DNA of 64,000 bases from Archangium violaceum (lineage in GTDB: Bacteria; Myxococcota; Myxococcia; Myxococcales; Myxococcaceae), in assembly GCF_016859125.1 (NCBI RefSeq), contig NZ_CP069338.1, positions 10,481,501-10,545,500 of the forward strand, read 5' to 3'. Made by a program: the position numbers and the translations under genes. Numbering within the stretch: the first letter of the stretch is position 1; every line of letters begins with the position of its first letter. Positions 16,851 to 26,599 of the stretch are shown piece by piece. The notes under the pieces were generated by a model. The model did not search any database and was not told the origin of the DNA. It saw nothing but the letters and a program-made list of their open reading frames with translations.

Positions 16851-18299
16851 TCACACGTCCGGCGGGCGCTGGAAGGTGCCCGTCACGTCCGTCAGCGCCT
16901 CGGCCACGGACAGCAGCGCCTCGTCCTGCCAGCGTCGGCCCACCACCTGGACGCCGAGTGGCAAGGCCCCTACCCGCGATCGAGCGAGCGGCACCACGAC
17001 CACCGGGTGCCCCGTCACGTTGAAGAGGCTCGTGTGGCCCAGCGTGCCGGAGAGGTACTGCACGCGCTGATCGTCCACCTCCAGCCACTCGCCGGATGAG
17101 CGGTGCGTGAAGGCCGGGCCCACCGTCACCGGGCACAGCCACGCATCCCATCGGGACAGGAAGGACTCCAGCTTCCACATCAGCCGATCCCTCACCGTGA
17201 GCGCCTCCGCGTAGTCCACCATCCTCCCCTGAAGACCTCGGAGGATGCCGCGATTCAGCGCGGAGGTTCCCTTCATGGAACCGAACTGAAAGGCGGTCAG
17301 CAGGCGCGGCATCGTCGACATCACCGAGCCGACCTCCCCTCCCAGCAGCCGCCCCCACGTGTCCCAGACCTGCTCGAAGTCGAGCTCCGGTGAGCAGTGC
17401 TCCACCGTGCAGCCCGCCCGGAGCAGCTCGCGCGCCAGGCCATCCAATGCCGAGCGCGTCTCCGCCGATACGGGCAATCCCCCCAGGCTGTCCGTCCACG
17501 CGAAACGGTACGTGCGCAGCTCCCGTCGGGACTCCTCTGGCAGCGACACCGGCGCCACCTCGGAGTCCCGGCCATCCGGTCCCATCAGCAGCCGCAGCGC
17601 GAACCGCAGATCCTCCACCGAGCGCGCCAGGGGCCCGGCCACGCCCTGGTGACGTACGCCGCGCGGTGCTCCAGGCAGTCCGGGAATGTGGCCGGACAGG
17701 GGGATGAGGCCCTCGCTCGGCTTGAGGCCGAACACCCCGCAGTAGTGCGAGGGGATGCGGATGGAGCCGCCGATGTCGCTGCCCACCTCGAGCGGACTCA
17801 TCCCCGAGGCCACCGCCGCGGCCCCTCCTCCCGAGCTTCCTCCGGGGGTGCGCTCCACGTCCCACGGGTTGTTCGTCCGGCCGAAGAGGGGGTTGTGCGT
17901 CTGCGTGTCCAGCGCGAGCGTCGGGAGGTTCGTCTTGCCCACCAGCACGGCCCCCGCCGCCTTCAGCCGCGCCACCACCGTCGCGTCCTGCCGGGGCACG
18001 TAGCGCGCCAGCCTGTCGAAGCCGCTCGTCGTGCGCAGCCCCGCCGTCTCGAAGGAGTCCTTCACGGTCACCGGGACGCCGTGCAGCGGGCCCCACACCT
18101 CGCCGCGAGCCAGCGCCGCATCCGCCTCGCGCGCCCGGGCACGGGCCCGCGCCCCGTCCACCGTCACCAGCGCGTTGAGCCGCACGTTGTGCCGGGCCAC
18201 CTGCCCGAGGTGGGCCTCCAACAATTCAATGGCGGACACTTCGCGTGCGCGCACCAGCCTGGCCAACCGGTGCGTTGGAAGGAAGACGAGCTCTTGCAT
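16851..18299 (-). CDS. amidase (amidase-signature family)
   Basis: A 482-residue amidase-signature enzyme. The Ser-cisSer-Lys triad is visible: Lys in VPVTVKDSF (about residue 83), the Gly/Ser-rich core PGGSSGGGAAAVASG (about 155-170) and the nucleophilic Ser in GSDIGGSIRIPSHYCGV. The family hydrolyses carboxamides; GatA is one member, but there is no gatC or gatB neighbour here, so a stand-alone amidase with unknown substrate is more likely. The C-terminal part contains FNVTGHPVVVVPLA and PLGVQVVGRRWQDE, also standard for the family. It converges with frzZ with 9 bases between stops. The ATG at 18299 gives a family-like N-terminus (LARLVRAREVSAIELLEAHL). Confidence 0.9.
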   Translation of the reverse strand: MQELVFLPTHRLARLVRAREVSAIELLEAHLGQVARHNVRLNALVTVDGARARARAREADAALARGEVWGPLHGVPVTVKDSFETAGLRTTSGFDRLARYVPRQDATVVARLKAAGAVLVGKTNLPTLALDTQTHNPLFGRTNNPWDVERTPGGSSGGGAAAVASGMSPLEVGSDIGGSIRIPSHYCGVFGLKPSEGLIPLSGHIPGLPGAPRGVRHQGVAGPLARSVEDLRFALRLLMGPDGRDSEVAPVSLPEESRRELRTYRFAWTDSLGGLPVSAETRSALDGLARELLRAGCTVEHCSPELDFEQVWDTWGRLLGGEVGSVMSTMPRLLTAFQFGSMKGTSALNRGILRGLQGRMVDYAEALTVRDRLMWKLESFLSRWDAWLCPVTVGPAFTHRSSGEWLEVDDQRVQYLSGTLGHTSLFNVTGHPVVVVPLARSRVGALPLGVQVVGRRWQDEALLSVAEALTDVTGTFQRPPDV

Positions 18300-18328
18300 G
18301 ATGGCCCCCCGAGGAGAAGGCCCTCATT

Positions 18329-19669
18329 CTACCGACCGGTACTGGCCGCGTTCTGACGCTCCTCCAGCCCGCGCGCGAAGTTACCGATAACCAACCCTGG
18401 CCGGGCCGCCTTGAGCCGGCGCAGCAGCTCGCGGATGCCGACGGGCTCTCCCCCGGCGCCCTTGTCTCGCGCAACCTCCAGGTACTGGATGGGATCGATG
18501 CACAGCGAGCGCGTCTGTACCTGGTCCACCTTGTACTTCTTCACCAACCGCTCCAGCGCCTTCACCTCGCCCTCGCGGTCCGTGACACCCGGGAAGAGCA
18601 GCAGGTTGAGCGCGAGGTACGCGCCACGCTCGCGCGCCAGGGCGATGGACGCCTCCACGTCCTCCCAGCCGTACTTCACCGGCTTGTAGTAGGCCTCGTA
18701 GAGCTCCTTCGACGCAGAGTTGAGCGACACGCGGATGGCATCCAACCCCGCGTCGAAGAGCGCCTCGAGTCCCTTCGTGAGGCTCGCGTTGGTGTTGATG
18801 TTGATGGAGCCGCGCGAGGTGCGCGCGCGCATGTAGCGGATGGCCTCGGCGATGAACTTCCACCGGGTGAGCGGCTCGCCCTCGCAGCCCTGGCCGAAGC
18901 TGACCATGGTGCGGCCGGGGGCGTTCTCCAGGTGGAACAGCCCGATCTGCCCCATCTCCTCGGCGGTGGGCCCGTCGTTCATGCGCTCGTGCGAGGCGGG
19001 AGGCCCGTCCGCCGGCTGATCCGAGATGCAGCCCACGCAGCGCGCGTTGCACATCACCGACGCGGGGATGGCGCCCTCGTCACGCACGTAGAAGATGTTC
19101 TGCGAGGTGAAGCACCGGTACAGCAGCGCGCACGTGGTGAGCTGCTTGAGGACGCGGTTGTCCGGAAAGCGCGCCAGGTGCGCGTCCACGATCTTCTTCA
19201 GCTCGGGCGTGGAGTACTTCTCCGGATCCCAGTGCGAGCGCTTGTCGGTGTGGATGGCCCAGGCCACCGGTCCGTCCTCGCCCCATGCCGCGGCGGTGTA
19301 CGCCCACTGCGGAAGCACGGGGCCGTCCGCCTTCACCTCGCCGGGGAGGAAGGTGCGGGTGTAGCCCGGCGGCAGCAGCGCGCCCACCGCGCTGGGCACG
19401 AAGGTCTTCCCACCCACCTTCATCTCGCGCACCAGCTCCAGCTCGCCCGTCTCGGGGTGGATGCCCACGGGCAGGCGGCCCGGCAGATGGACGAGCCGGC
19501 CAGCGGACGGCAGGGGGATGGGCTTGTCCTGCGGGGGAACGAGCTCCTCCCCGCTGCGCAGGGTTGCCAGCAGGTAGGGGTGCTCCATCACCCGGCCCTT
19601 GGGATCCGCGAACAACAGCTTCGGTGCCAAAGTCATGACCTCGTTAACTATCACTGCCGGGCGGGCCAT
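18329..19669 (-). CDS. radical SAM protein
   Basis: A protein of about 446 residues with an unusual cluster motif, CNARCVGC (CxxxCxxC, about residue 220), in the middle of the protein instead of near the start. After it come FGQGCEGEPLTRWKFIAEAI and INTNASLTKGLEALFDAGL, which are SAM-binding and barrel strands of the MoaA/PqqE-like group. The first ~200 residues are a separate domain of no known type with GRLVHLPGRLPVG and PPGYTRTFLPGEV. The enzyme would reduce SAM to start radical chemistry. The substrate is unknown and no precursor peptide is adjacent. The ATG at 19669 is preferred; a TTG nine bases upstream is in frame. It diverges from ald. Confidence 0.82.
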   Translation of the reverse strand: MARPAVIVNEVMTLAPKLLFADPKGRVMEHPYLLATLRSGEELVPPQDKPIPLPSAGRLVHLPGRLPVGIHPETGELELVREMKVGGKTFVPSAVGALLPPGYTRTFLPGEVKADGPVLPQWAYTAAAWGEDGPVAWAIHTDKRSHWDPEKYSTPELKKIVDAHLARFPDNRVLKQLTTCALLYRCFTSQNIFYVRDEGAIPASVMCNARCVGCISDQPADGPPASHERMNDGPTAEEMGQIGLFHLENAPGRTMVSFGQGCEGEPLTRWKFIAEAIRYMRARTSRGSININTNASLTKGLEALFDAGLDAIRVSLNSASKELYEAYYKPVKYGWEDVEASIALARERGAYLALNLLLFPGVTDREGEVKALERLVKKYKVDQVQTRSLCIDPIQYLEVARDKGAGGEPVGIRELLRRLKAARPGLVIGNFARGLEERQNAASTGR

Positions 19670-19689
19670 TCGACGCAACGCGCATTCAC

Positions 19690-19703
19690 GAGCCGTACGG
19701 CTC
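19690..19703. promoter_or_regulatory. 14-base perfect palindrome, operator-like
   Basis: GAGCCGTACGGCTC lies between the divergent radical SAM and ald genes, 17 bases upstream of the predicted ald -35. It could be a binding site for a dimeric regulator of one or both genes. No other copy was noticed in the window. Confidence 0.35.
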
Positions 19704-19719
19704 CTTGCCGGAGCGCGTC

Positions 19720-19748
19720 TTGACTCCCCTCAGGCCCCTGCCTAGGGT
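19720..19748 (+). promoter_or_regulatory. probable promoter of alanine dehydrogenase
   Basis: TTGACT (19720-19725) and TAGGGT (19743-19748) are spaced by exactly 17 bases and lie about 50 bases before the GTG start of ald. A GGAGG ribosome-binding site follows. Read by eye. Confidence 0.55.
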
Positions 19749-19796
19749 CCGCCCGCTTTTTCGTCCCTTATCGCGGACATTTCGGAGGTTCCTCAA

Positions 19797-20930
19797 GTGA
19801 TTGTCGGTGTTCCCAAGGAGATCAAGACCCGCGAGTACCGTGTCGGCATGGTTCCGGCGGGTGTCCGTGCCCTGACCAGCGCGGGCCATACGGTTCTGGT
19901 CGAGACGAACGCCGGCGTCGGCTCCGGCATCCCCGACTCGGAGTACCAGCGCGTGGGCGCGCAGATCGTCCAGAGCGCGGACGAGGTGTGGAAGCGCGCC
20001 GAGATGATCGTGAAGGTGAAGGAGCCCATCGCGCCCGAGTACGAGCGCATCCAGGACGGGCAGATCATCTACACGTACTTCCACCTCGCCGGCGTGGACC
20101 CCGAGCTCACCCGCACCCTTCTGAAGAAGAAGGCCTCGGCCGTGGCCTACGAGACGATCCAGTTGGATGACGGCTCGCTGCCGCTGCTCAAGCCGATGTC
20201 CGAGGTGGCCGGCAAGATGGCCATCCAGGTCGGCGCCGCGTGTCTGGAGAAGGCGCACGGGGGCAAGGGCATCCTCCTGGGCGGCGTGCCCGGCGTGCGC
20301 CGCGGTCGCGTGACCATCATCGGCGGTGGCGTGGTGGGCACCTGCGCGGCCAAGGTCGCCGTGGGCATGGGCGCCGAGGTCACCCTCATCGACATCAACC
20401 TGGAGCGGCTCACCTACCTGGACGACGTGTTCCTCGGCCGCGTGGCCACCCTGGCCTCGGACACCGAGAGCATCGCCCGGAGCGTGCGCGAGGCGGATCT
20501 CGTCGTCGGCGGCGTGCTCATCCCCGGCGCGGCCGCGCCCAAGCTCGTCTCCGAGGCGCTCGTCGCCGAGATGAGCCCCGGCTCCGTGGTGGTGGACGTG
20601 GCGGTGGATCAGGGCGGCTGCATCGAGACGTGCGTGCCCACCACCCACGACAACCCCACCTTCGTGAAGCACGGCGTCGTCCACTACTGCGTGGCCAACA
20701 TGCCGGGCGCGGTGCCCCAGACGTCCACCTACGCCCTCACCAATACCACCCGGCCCTACTCCCGGAAGATCGCCGACATGGGCCTCGTCGAGGCCATCAA
20801 GGCCGACAAGTCCCTGGCCCGCGGCCTCAACACCTACAACGGCCAGGTCACCTACGAGGCCGTCGCCAAGGACCTCGGCTACAACTACGTCTCCATCTTC
20901 GACGCCATCGGCGCGAAGGCTGGCCGGTAG
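19797..20930 (+). CDS. ald: alanine dehydrogenase
   Basis: Interconverts L-alanine and pyruvate plus ammonia using NAD. The 377 residues match the usual length (about 370). Family features: [19 protein letters not shown] at the N-terminus with the catalytic Lys and Arg, TYFHLAG with the catalytic His, the nucleotide fold [22 protein letters not shown] followed by Asp-containing LIDINLERL, and [15 protein letters not shown]. The start is GTG at 19797, with GGAGG 8-9 bases ahead and a good promoter upstream. In M. xanthus an ald gene has been linked to normal development. Here it sits alone between the radical SAM gene and the sigma factor. A 9-bp hairpin follows the stop. Confidence 0.95.
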   Translation: MIVGVPKEIKTREYRVGMVPAGVRALTSAGHTVLVETNAGVGSGIPDSEYQRVGAQIVQSADEVWKRAEMIVKVKEPIAPEYERIQDGQIIYTYFHLAGVDPELTRTLLKKKASAVAYETIQLDDGSLPLLKPMSEVAGKMAIQVGAACLEKAHGGKGILLGGVPGVRRGRVTIIGGGVVGTCAAKVAVGMGAEVTLIDINLERLTYLDDVFLGRVATLASDTESIARSVREADLVVGGVLIPGAAAPKLVSEALVAEMSPGSVVVDVAVDQGGCIETCVPTTHDNPTFVKHGVVHYCVANMPGAVPQTSTYALTNTTRPYSRKIADMGLVEAIKADKSLARGLNTYNGQVTYEAVAKDLGYNYVSIFDAIGAKAGR

Positions 20931-20948
20931 TCAACACTGCGACATGCG

Positions 20949-20970
20949 TCCGGAGGACATATCCTCCGGA
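20949..20970 (+). terminator. hairpin after ald
   Basis: A perfect 9-bp stem TCCGGAGGA/TCCTCCGGA with loop CATA. It lies 18 bases after the ald stop. It is followed by AAAAGGAGG and not a T-run, so it may stabilise mRNA or be a weak terminator. Confidence 0.45.
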
Positions 20971-21052
20971 AAAGGAGGAATAAATCCCTCCGCCAGACGT
21001 CTCCCGCCCGCCGGGGCAGCCGTGCAAACGGCGCCCGGTGGGCTTTGTGTTG

Positions 21053-21080
21053 TTGCCCAGTCTGTTCCCGTGCATACATT
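21053..21080 (+). promoter_or_regulatory. possible promoter of the ECF sigma gene
   Basis: TTGCCC (21053-21058) and TACATT (21075-21080) with a 16-base spacer, giving a leader of about 50 bases before the ATG at 21137. It does not resemble the classic AAC/CGT ECF promoter, so autoregulation is not evident. Confidence 0.35.
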
Positions 21081-21136
21081 GCCGGGTAGGTAACGACTCA
21101 ATTGCCTGTGATTTCGGGCCTCTGGAAGGCGGGAGC

Positions 21137-21808
21137 ATGCTGGACTTCAGGCAGAACAACCGGACGAAAGCGGAATTCGAGGAGCTGGCCCTGGCCCATC
21201 TCGACCCCCTGTACTCCGCGGCCCTGAGGCTGACGAAGAACGAGCGGGATGCCGAGGACCTGGTGCAGGACACCTGTATGAGGGCCTACCGCTTCTTCGA
21301 CAAGTTCGAGCGCGGCACCAACATCAAGGCCTGGCTCTTCAAGATCCTCACCAACACCTTCATCAACCGCTACCGGCGCAAGGTGAAGGAGCGCAGCGTG
21401 GTGGAGGGCGTGGAGCGTGAGGCGGTGCACGAGCGCTTCGTGAGCCGGGACGCGACGGACTTCGCGGCCAACCCCGAGCAGTACTTCTTCGATCGCCTCC
21501 TGTCGGACGACGTGCTGCGCGCCATCGACGCGCTGCCCATCGACTTCCGGCTGGTGGTCATCCTCGCGGACCTGCAGGAGTTCTCCTACAAGGAGATCGC
21601 CGAGATCCTCGAGTGCCCCGTGGGAACGGTGATGAGCCGGCTCTTCCGCGGACGCAAGCTGCTGCAGAAGACGCTGCGCGAGTACGCCGAGGGCACTGGC
21701 GTGCTGCGTCAAGAGGGGAACGTCGAGGGCGCGGGCACCAATGGTGCCGCCAACGCGGACTCTCCGACGAGCCTCGACGAATATCGCCGCAGGAAGAAGG
21801 TGGGGTAG
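21137..21808 (+). CDS. rpoE1: ECF-type RNA polymerase sigma factor (RpoE1-like)
   Basis: A 223-residue sigma factor. Region 2 shows [20 protein letters not shown] followed by [19 protein letters not shown] and [13 protein letters not shown]. Region 4 shows [19 protein letters not shown] and [20 protein letters not shown]. The start at 21137 has GGGAG just upstream and gives the standard N-terminus. An ECF sigma gene close to frz and frzS in M. xanthus (rpoE1) affects motility behaviour, and position and sequence here fit that gene; the symbol is from memory and moderately sure. The next gene encodes an anti-sigma factor with a zinc-finger motif, so the pair probably forms a signal-controlled switch. 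A longer spacer between regions 2 and 4 ([17 protein letters not shown]) is notable. Confidence 0.85.
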   Translation: MLDFRQNNRTKAEFEELALAHLDPLYSAALRLTKNERDAEDLVQDTCMRAYRFFDKFERGTNIKAWLFKILTNTFINRYRRKVKERSVVEGVEREAVHERFVSRDATDFAANPEQYFFDRLLSDDVLRAIDALPIDFRLVVILADLQEFSYKEIAEILECPVGTVMSRLFRGRKLLQKTLREYAEGTGVLRQEGNVEGAGTNGAANADSPTSLDEYRRRKKVG

Positions 21809-21889
21809 ATCGAGGTTGTTGGGCCCGGAAATATTTCTTCACGATATTTCCTCGAGGGCCCTTCACCATTGCCCCCTCCCCTGAGCGCC

Positions 21890-22726
21890 ATGACCTGCCA
21901 GGAACTCGATTCGATCCTCTACCCGTACCTCGACGGTGAGTTCCAAGCCGAGGAACGTATGGAAGTGGAAGCGCACCTCACTGGCTGTGCCGAGTGCACC
22001 CAGCGGGTCAACGAGGAGGCCCGGCTGAGGCATTCGCTGCGCCGGGCCGCGCGACACGCCGTGGAGGCCACCCGGGCTCCGGACGCCCTGCGCTCGCGAA
22101 TCCAGCTGGGCATCCATCAGGAGCAGCGCCGGGCCACGCGGCTCTGGTGGTTGCGCGCGAGCGCCGCGGCCGCCGTGGTGGTGGTGGTGGCGGGCGGCAC
22201 GTGGACGGCGCTGCAGCCCATGCGGCACCAGCGCTTCCTGGAGGACGCCGCGCGGCGGCACGCCAAGCTGTTGCCCGCGGAGATCTCCGGCGCCTCGCAC
22301 GAGAACGTGGAGGCCTGGTTCGACGGCAAGCTGGATCACCGCGTCTCCGTGCCCCGGCTGCCCGATGTGAAGCTGTCCGGCGCGCGCATCTCCAACGTGA
22401 CGGATCGTCCCGCCGCGTACATCAGCTACGAGCGCAAGCCGGACAACGAGGGCAAGCCGTCCAGGCGCATCGGCCTCTTCGTCTTCGACGACGCCCGGCG
22501 CGAGGTGCAGGCCCCTCCCCTGCCCTCCGTACAGGTGGGCTCCAGCCTCGGCTACAACGTGGCCGTGTGGCGCGAGGGGGAGATCGTCTACGAGCTGGTG
22601 AGCGATCTCGACGAATCGGACATCCGCCGCATGATCGCCGAGCAGAGCGCCGCCAAGGCGAAGGCCCTGCCCTCCCGCCCGGTGACTCCGGACGTGGCCG
22701 CCCGGCCCGTCTCCCTGCAGCCCTGA
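21890..22726 (+). CDS. zinc-finger anti-sigma factor, membrane-anchored
   Basis: A 278-residue protein in the position of an anti-sigma factor. The cytoplasmic end has the ZAS motif: MTCQELDSILYPYLDGE, HLTGCAECTQRV with HxxxCxxC around residues 32-40. A transmembrane helix (about 88-105, ASAAAAVVVVVAGGTWTAL) follows. The periplasmic part has no recognised domain and contains a strand-rich segment with GSSLGYNVAVWREGEIVYEL. The family binds its sigma factor until a signal releases it. The ATG at 21890 is used instead of a TTG at 21869. It is separated from the sigma gene by 81 bases, which is long for such a pair, but no terminator is evident between them. Confidence 0.85.
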   Translation: MTCQELDSILYPYLDGEFQAEERMEVEAHLTGCAECTQRVNEEARLRHSLRRAARHAVEATRAPDALRSRIQLGIHQEQRRATRLWWLRASAAAAVVVVVAGGTWTALQPMRHQRFLEDAARRHAKLLPAEISGASHENVEAWFDGKLDHRVSVPRLPDVKLSGARISNVTDRPAAYISYERKPDNEGKPSRRIGLFVFDDARREVQAPPLPSVQVGSSLGYNVAVWREGEIVYELVSDLDESDIRRMIAEQSAAKAKALPSRPVTPDVAARPVSLQP

Positions 22727-22804
22727 GGACGCGCGGCTCCGCGCGCCGGGGTTGCCCGCTCGCCCCACGAGCTGGACTGCCTGGAAATCCGACTGGACCG
22801 AAGA

Positions 22805-22838
22805 TTGACGGTCCGGGGAGGCACCGATAGCCTCCCCG
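22805..22838 (+). promoter_or_regulatory. frzS promoter candidate overlapping a 9-bp dyad
   Basis: TTGACG (22805-22810), 17 bases, TAGCCT (22828-22833) would start transcription about 74 bases before frzS. A perfect inverted repeat CGGGGAGGC/GCCTCCCCG (22814-22822 and 22830-22838) covers the spacer and -10. It is followed by CTTTT, so it could also terminate the sigma/anti-sigma transcript. Confidence 0.4.
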
Positions 22839-22913
22839 AGCGACTTTTCCAGCGCCGCCGTTCCCCCGTACCGACGCGGGACGCGCACGCCCTTCCGGTC
22901 TGGCATCTCCTCC

Positions 22914-24608
22914 ATGTCCAAGAACATCCTGATCGTCGAAAGTGACACCGCCCTCTCCGCGACCCTGCGCCAGGCCCTGGAGGCCCGGGGCTTCGCGGTG
23001 CAGGAGACCACCGACGGCAAGGGCAGTGTCGAGCAGATCCGTCGGGATCGGCCGGAGCTGGTGGTGCTCGCGGTGGACCTGTCGGCGGGCCAGAACGGCT
23101 ACCTCATCTGCGGCAAGCTGAAGAAGGACGACGATCTCAAGACCGTCCCCATCATCATCATCGGCAACCCGGATGGCTTCGCGCAGCACCGCAAGCTGAA
23201 GGCGCACGCGGACGACTACGTGGCCAAGCCGGTGGACGCCGACGAGCTGGTGGAGCGTGTGGGTGGGCTGATCGGCTTCCCGGAGCTGCCCGCGGGGGAG
23301 CTCGTCGATGACGGGCTCGCGCTGGGTGGGCTGGATGGGCTCGGCGAGGAGCCGGTGCAGGGCGAGGAGCTCGCCATCGAGGGCGAGCCGCTGGAGAGCC
23401 ACGGGGAGGAGCTGGCGCTGCTCGACAACCCCTTCGGCGACAGCCTGGATCAGCCCGTGACGGGCAGCTTCGAGGAGCCCGTGGAGGCCCCGCCCGAGCT
23501 GAGCTCGCCGGAGGACGACTTCTCCGGACTGGATGGCCTGGACGGTAGCGGCGAGGACGAGAACGCGCTGGACGCGCTGGGCCTGGACAACGAGAAGACG
23601 GTGGTGGGTTACATGCCCCCGGCTCCCGCGCCCACGCCGGCTCCCGTGGCCCGCCCCGCTCCCACTCCCGCTCCGGCGGTGACCCGGCCCGCGTCCGTGC
23701 CCGTGGCCACCCCGTCGGCGGCCCGCCCCACCCCGGCGGCGCCCGCCCGTCCCGCGGTGAGCACGCCCGCGGCCCCGGCCATGTCCGCGGCGGACGCGGC
23801 CGAGCTGCGCAACCTGCGCGCCCGCGTGGCCGAGCTGGAAGGTGCCCTCGACGACGCGCGCAGTCAGGCCAGCACCGCGGAGACGCGGGTGCAGGAGCTG
23901 GAGTCCGAGCTCGAGACCAGGACGACGGAGCTGGAGACGGCGAAGGCCTCCGTCGGCAAGAACGACTCGGCCACCCTGGCGCTGCGTGAGGCCTCCAACC
24001 GGAAGGATCGGGAGATCCTCCGGCTGAAGACCGAGCTGAACCAGAAGGAGCAGGAGATCGTCGAGCTGCAGGATCGCACGCTCGCGCTGGAGCAGCAGGC
24101 CAACGGCACCTCGGAGGAGATCGCCCGGCGGGACGCGCAGCTCAAGACGCTGCAGACGAAGGCGGACCAGCTCATGGCGGAGCGCCGTCGGATGGAGCAG
24201 CAGCTCACGACGGTCAAGGAGGAGGCGCGTGGCGCCACGGCCCGCCTGACGGCGCTGCAGGCCGAGCTGGAGCAGTACCAGGCGCAGGCGGCCGAGGTGG
24301 AGGAGCTCCGGGCGCGTGCGGATCAGCTCGACGCGGAGCTGGCGGCGGCACGCGGCGAGGCGGACATCCTGCGCGAAGAGGTGGAGGCGGTGAGGGCGCA
24401 GTCGAGCCAGGAGGCCGACGAGCTGCGCAAGCGCATCGCCGAGATGGAGGAGTCGGTGGCGCGCAACGAGGACCGGGTGGCGCGGCTCTACACGCGCATC
24501 AAGTCCGACGAGAAGCTGCGCGAGAAGACGAAGAAGGCGCTGGCCATCGCCACGCAGCTCCTGGAGGAGCAGCCGGCGATCGACGACGACGAGGAAGCCG
24601 TCGCCTGA
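22914..24608 (+). CDS. frzS: FrzS, pseudo-receiver coiled-coil motility protein
   Basis: A 564-residue cytoplasmic protein that moves between poles and is required for type IV pilus-dependent (S) motility in M. xanthus. Residues 1-125 form a receiver-like domain with ILIVESDTALSATLRQAL, Asp55 in VVLAVDLSAGQNGYL and VAKPVDADEL. The Ser/Thr normally after beta-4 is replaced (VPIIIIGNPDG), as in the known FrzS pseudo-receiver, so it is probably not phosphorylated in the usual way. An acidic segment (about 130-230) and a Pro/Ala linker (about 235-290) follow, then a long coiled coil (about 295-545) and an acidic end. The near-complete match of the first 120 residues to remembered M. xanthus FrzS makes the call firm. 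It converges with the gene ending at 24666. Confidence 0.95.
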   Translation: MSKNILIVESDTALSATLRQALEARGFAVQETTDGKGSVEQIRRDRPELVVLAVDLSAGQNGYLICGKLKKDDDLKTVPIIIIGNPDGFAQHRKLKAHADDYVAKPVDADELVERVGGLIGFPELPAGELVDDGLALGGLDGLGEEPVQGEELAIEGEPLESHGEELALLDNPFGDSLDQPVTGSFEEPVEAPPELSSPEDDFSGLDGLDGSGEDENALDALGLDNEKTVVGYMPPAPAPTPAPVARPAPTPAPAVTRPASVPVATPSAARPTPAAPARPAVSTPAAPAMSAADAAELRNLRARVAELEGALDDARSQASTAETRVQELESELETRTTELETAKASVGKNDSATLALREASNRKDREILRLKTELNQKEQEIVELQDRTLALEQQANGTSEEIARRDAQLKTLQTKADQLMAERRRMEQQLTTVKEEARGATARLTALQAELEQYQAQAAEVEELRARADQLDAELAAARGEADILREEVEAVRAQSSQEADELRKRIAEMEESVARNEDRVARLYTRIKSDEKLREKTKKALAIATQLLEEQPAIDDDEEAVA

Positions 24609-24621
24609 TTCCGCCGCCCCC

Positions 24622-24646
24622 CTCCCTCTCCGCACAGGAGAGGGAG
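24622..24646. terminator. 10-bp hairpin between convergent frzS and its neighbour
   Basis: CTCCCTCTCC and GGAGAGGGAG form a perfect 10-bp stem around loop GCACA. It lies in the 57 bases between two convergent stops and could act in both directions. It belongs to the same CCCTCTCC-type element found at 42789 and 56114. Confidence 0.5.
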
Positions 24647-24665
24647 AACCGCATCACCCCGAGCC

Positions 24666-25813
24666 CTACTTCTCGTCCTTCTTGGGCTCGTTCTTCTTCT
24701 CCATCATCTTCTTGGCCACGCCCTGGAGCGCGGACGGGACGTTCTTGTCCCGGCTGAGCTCCTTGACGTCGTTCTCGCGCAGCGTGTTGAGGAACTTCAT
24801 GCCCACGGAGAGCGGCAGCTTGGGGTTCTTCAGCAGCGCCATCTTGATCTTGTAGTTCTTCGTGAACTCGCGGCTGCTGTAGATGATGCGCAGCACCTCC
24901 TCGTTGACGGCCTTGTTGGCGGCGCAGGTGAGGACCTCGCCATCGGTGATGCGGGGGCTGCGGATGACGGCGGTGCAGACGAGCTTGTTGGTGTCGCGGA
25001 TGAGGATGCCGCGCGCCTCCTTGTTGCCCAGCGTCGCGAGCTTGATCTTCTGGGCGATGCTCATCTTCATGATGCGCTGGGTGAGGTTGAGCTTCTTGCC
25101 CTCCGGCATGGCTGCGGCGGCCTCCTCCTCCTCCTTCTTCTCCTGAGCCACGTCCTCCCCGAACTCCTTGAGGATCTCCTCGGCGGTGGGGCCGGGATCC
25201 GGGGGAGCGGCGGCGGCCTGGGGACCGAACAGCCGGACGCGGGCGGCCTGCACCTGGGGCACGTCCGCGATCGCCGTGCCGCTGCGCACCGCGAAGTCGC
25301 AGACGTTGTCGATCAGCGCCGGGCTGGCGTTGGGGTTGGAGCAGAGCGCGCGCAGGATGTTCTCGTGGCGCAGCACGCGCAGCTGATTGTGCCCGATGAT
25401 CTCGCAGATCTTCGCGCTGCAGTCGCGCGCCACCTCGGCCACGGCCTCGTCGGGCGTGGAGGGGTTGAGCACCAGCATCTCCGCGTAGACGTCCTTGGCG
25501 CGCAGCAGCGGCAGGAACCAGCCCAGCACGGGGGCCGCGACGTGCTCGTCACGCAGGCCGGCGGAGAAACGGTCCGGGAGCGCGGCGGCCGTCCTGGCTG
25601 CCGTCTCCCGCACGCTCGCGTCCGGATCGAACGTGAGCATGAAGAGCGTGCCGAGCATGTCCGCGGGCGCCGCGGGCACCAGGGCCTTGGCGGCCATCAT
25701 CCGCAGGGGCACGGGCGCGGCCGGATCCACGTGCTTGCGCATGTTGGGAGGGAGGATTTCGGCGGAGATGGGACAGCCACCGGGGGCCGCGGGAGAGGTC
25801 TGGGGAGCGGTGC

Positions 25814-25817
<4 letters not shown>
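24666..25817 (-). CDS. HEAT-like helical repeat protein, unknown function
   Basis: A 383-residue cytoplasmic protein without signal peptide, rich in Ala and Leu. It looks like a series of helical pairs ([21 protein letters not shown], then [19 protein letters not shown]), each resembling a HEAT/LRV-type repeat. Short patterns such as [11 protein letters not shown] and [18 protein letters not shown] recur in leucine-rich-variant proteins. A Pro/Glu linker lies around 220-245 and the end is strongly charged (Lys/Glu, [13 protein letters not shown]). The ATG overlaps the coaX stop by 4 bases, so it is coupled to coaX. It faces frzS across 57 bases. No enzyme motif is seen, and a binding role is only an inference. 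Confidence 0.7.
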
Positions 25818-26584
<767 letters not shown>

Positions 26585-26599
26585 GGCTCGCCACGCAGT

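Noticed and set aside
16851-18299. GatA subunit of the tRNA amidotransferase
   Set aside because: No gatB or gatC neighbours; stand-alone amidase more likely.
22422-24635. 737-codon minus-strand frame over frzS
   Set aside because: Antisense shadow of the coiled coil; its codons follow the frzS repeat structure.
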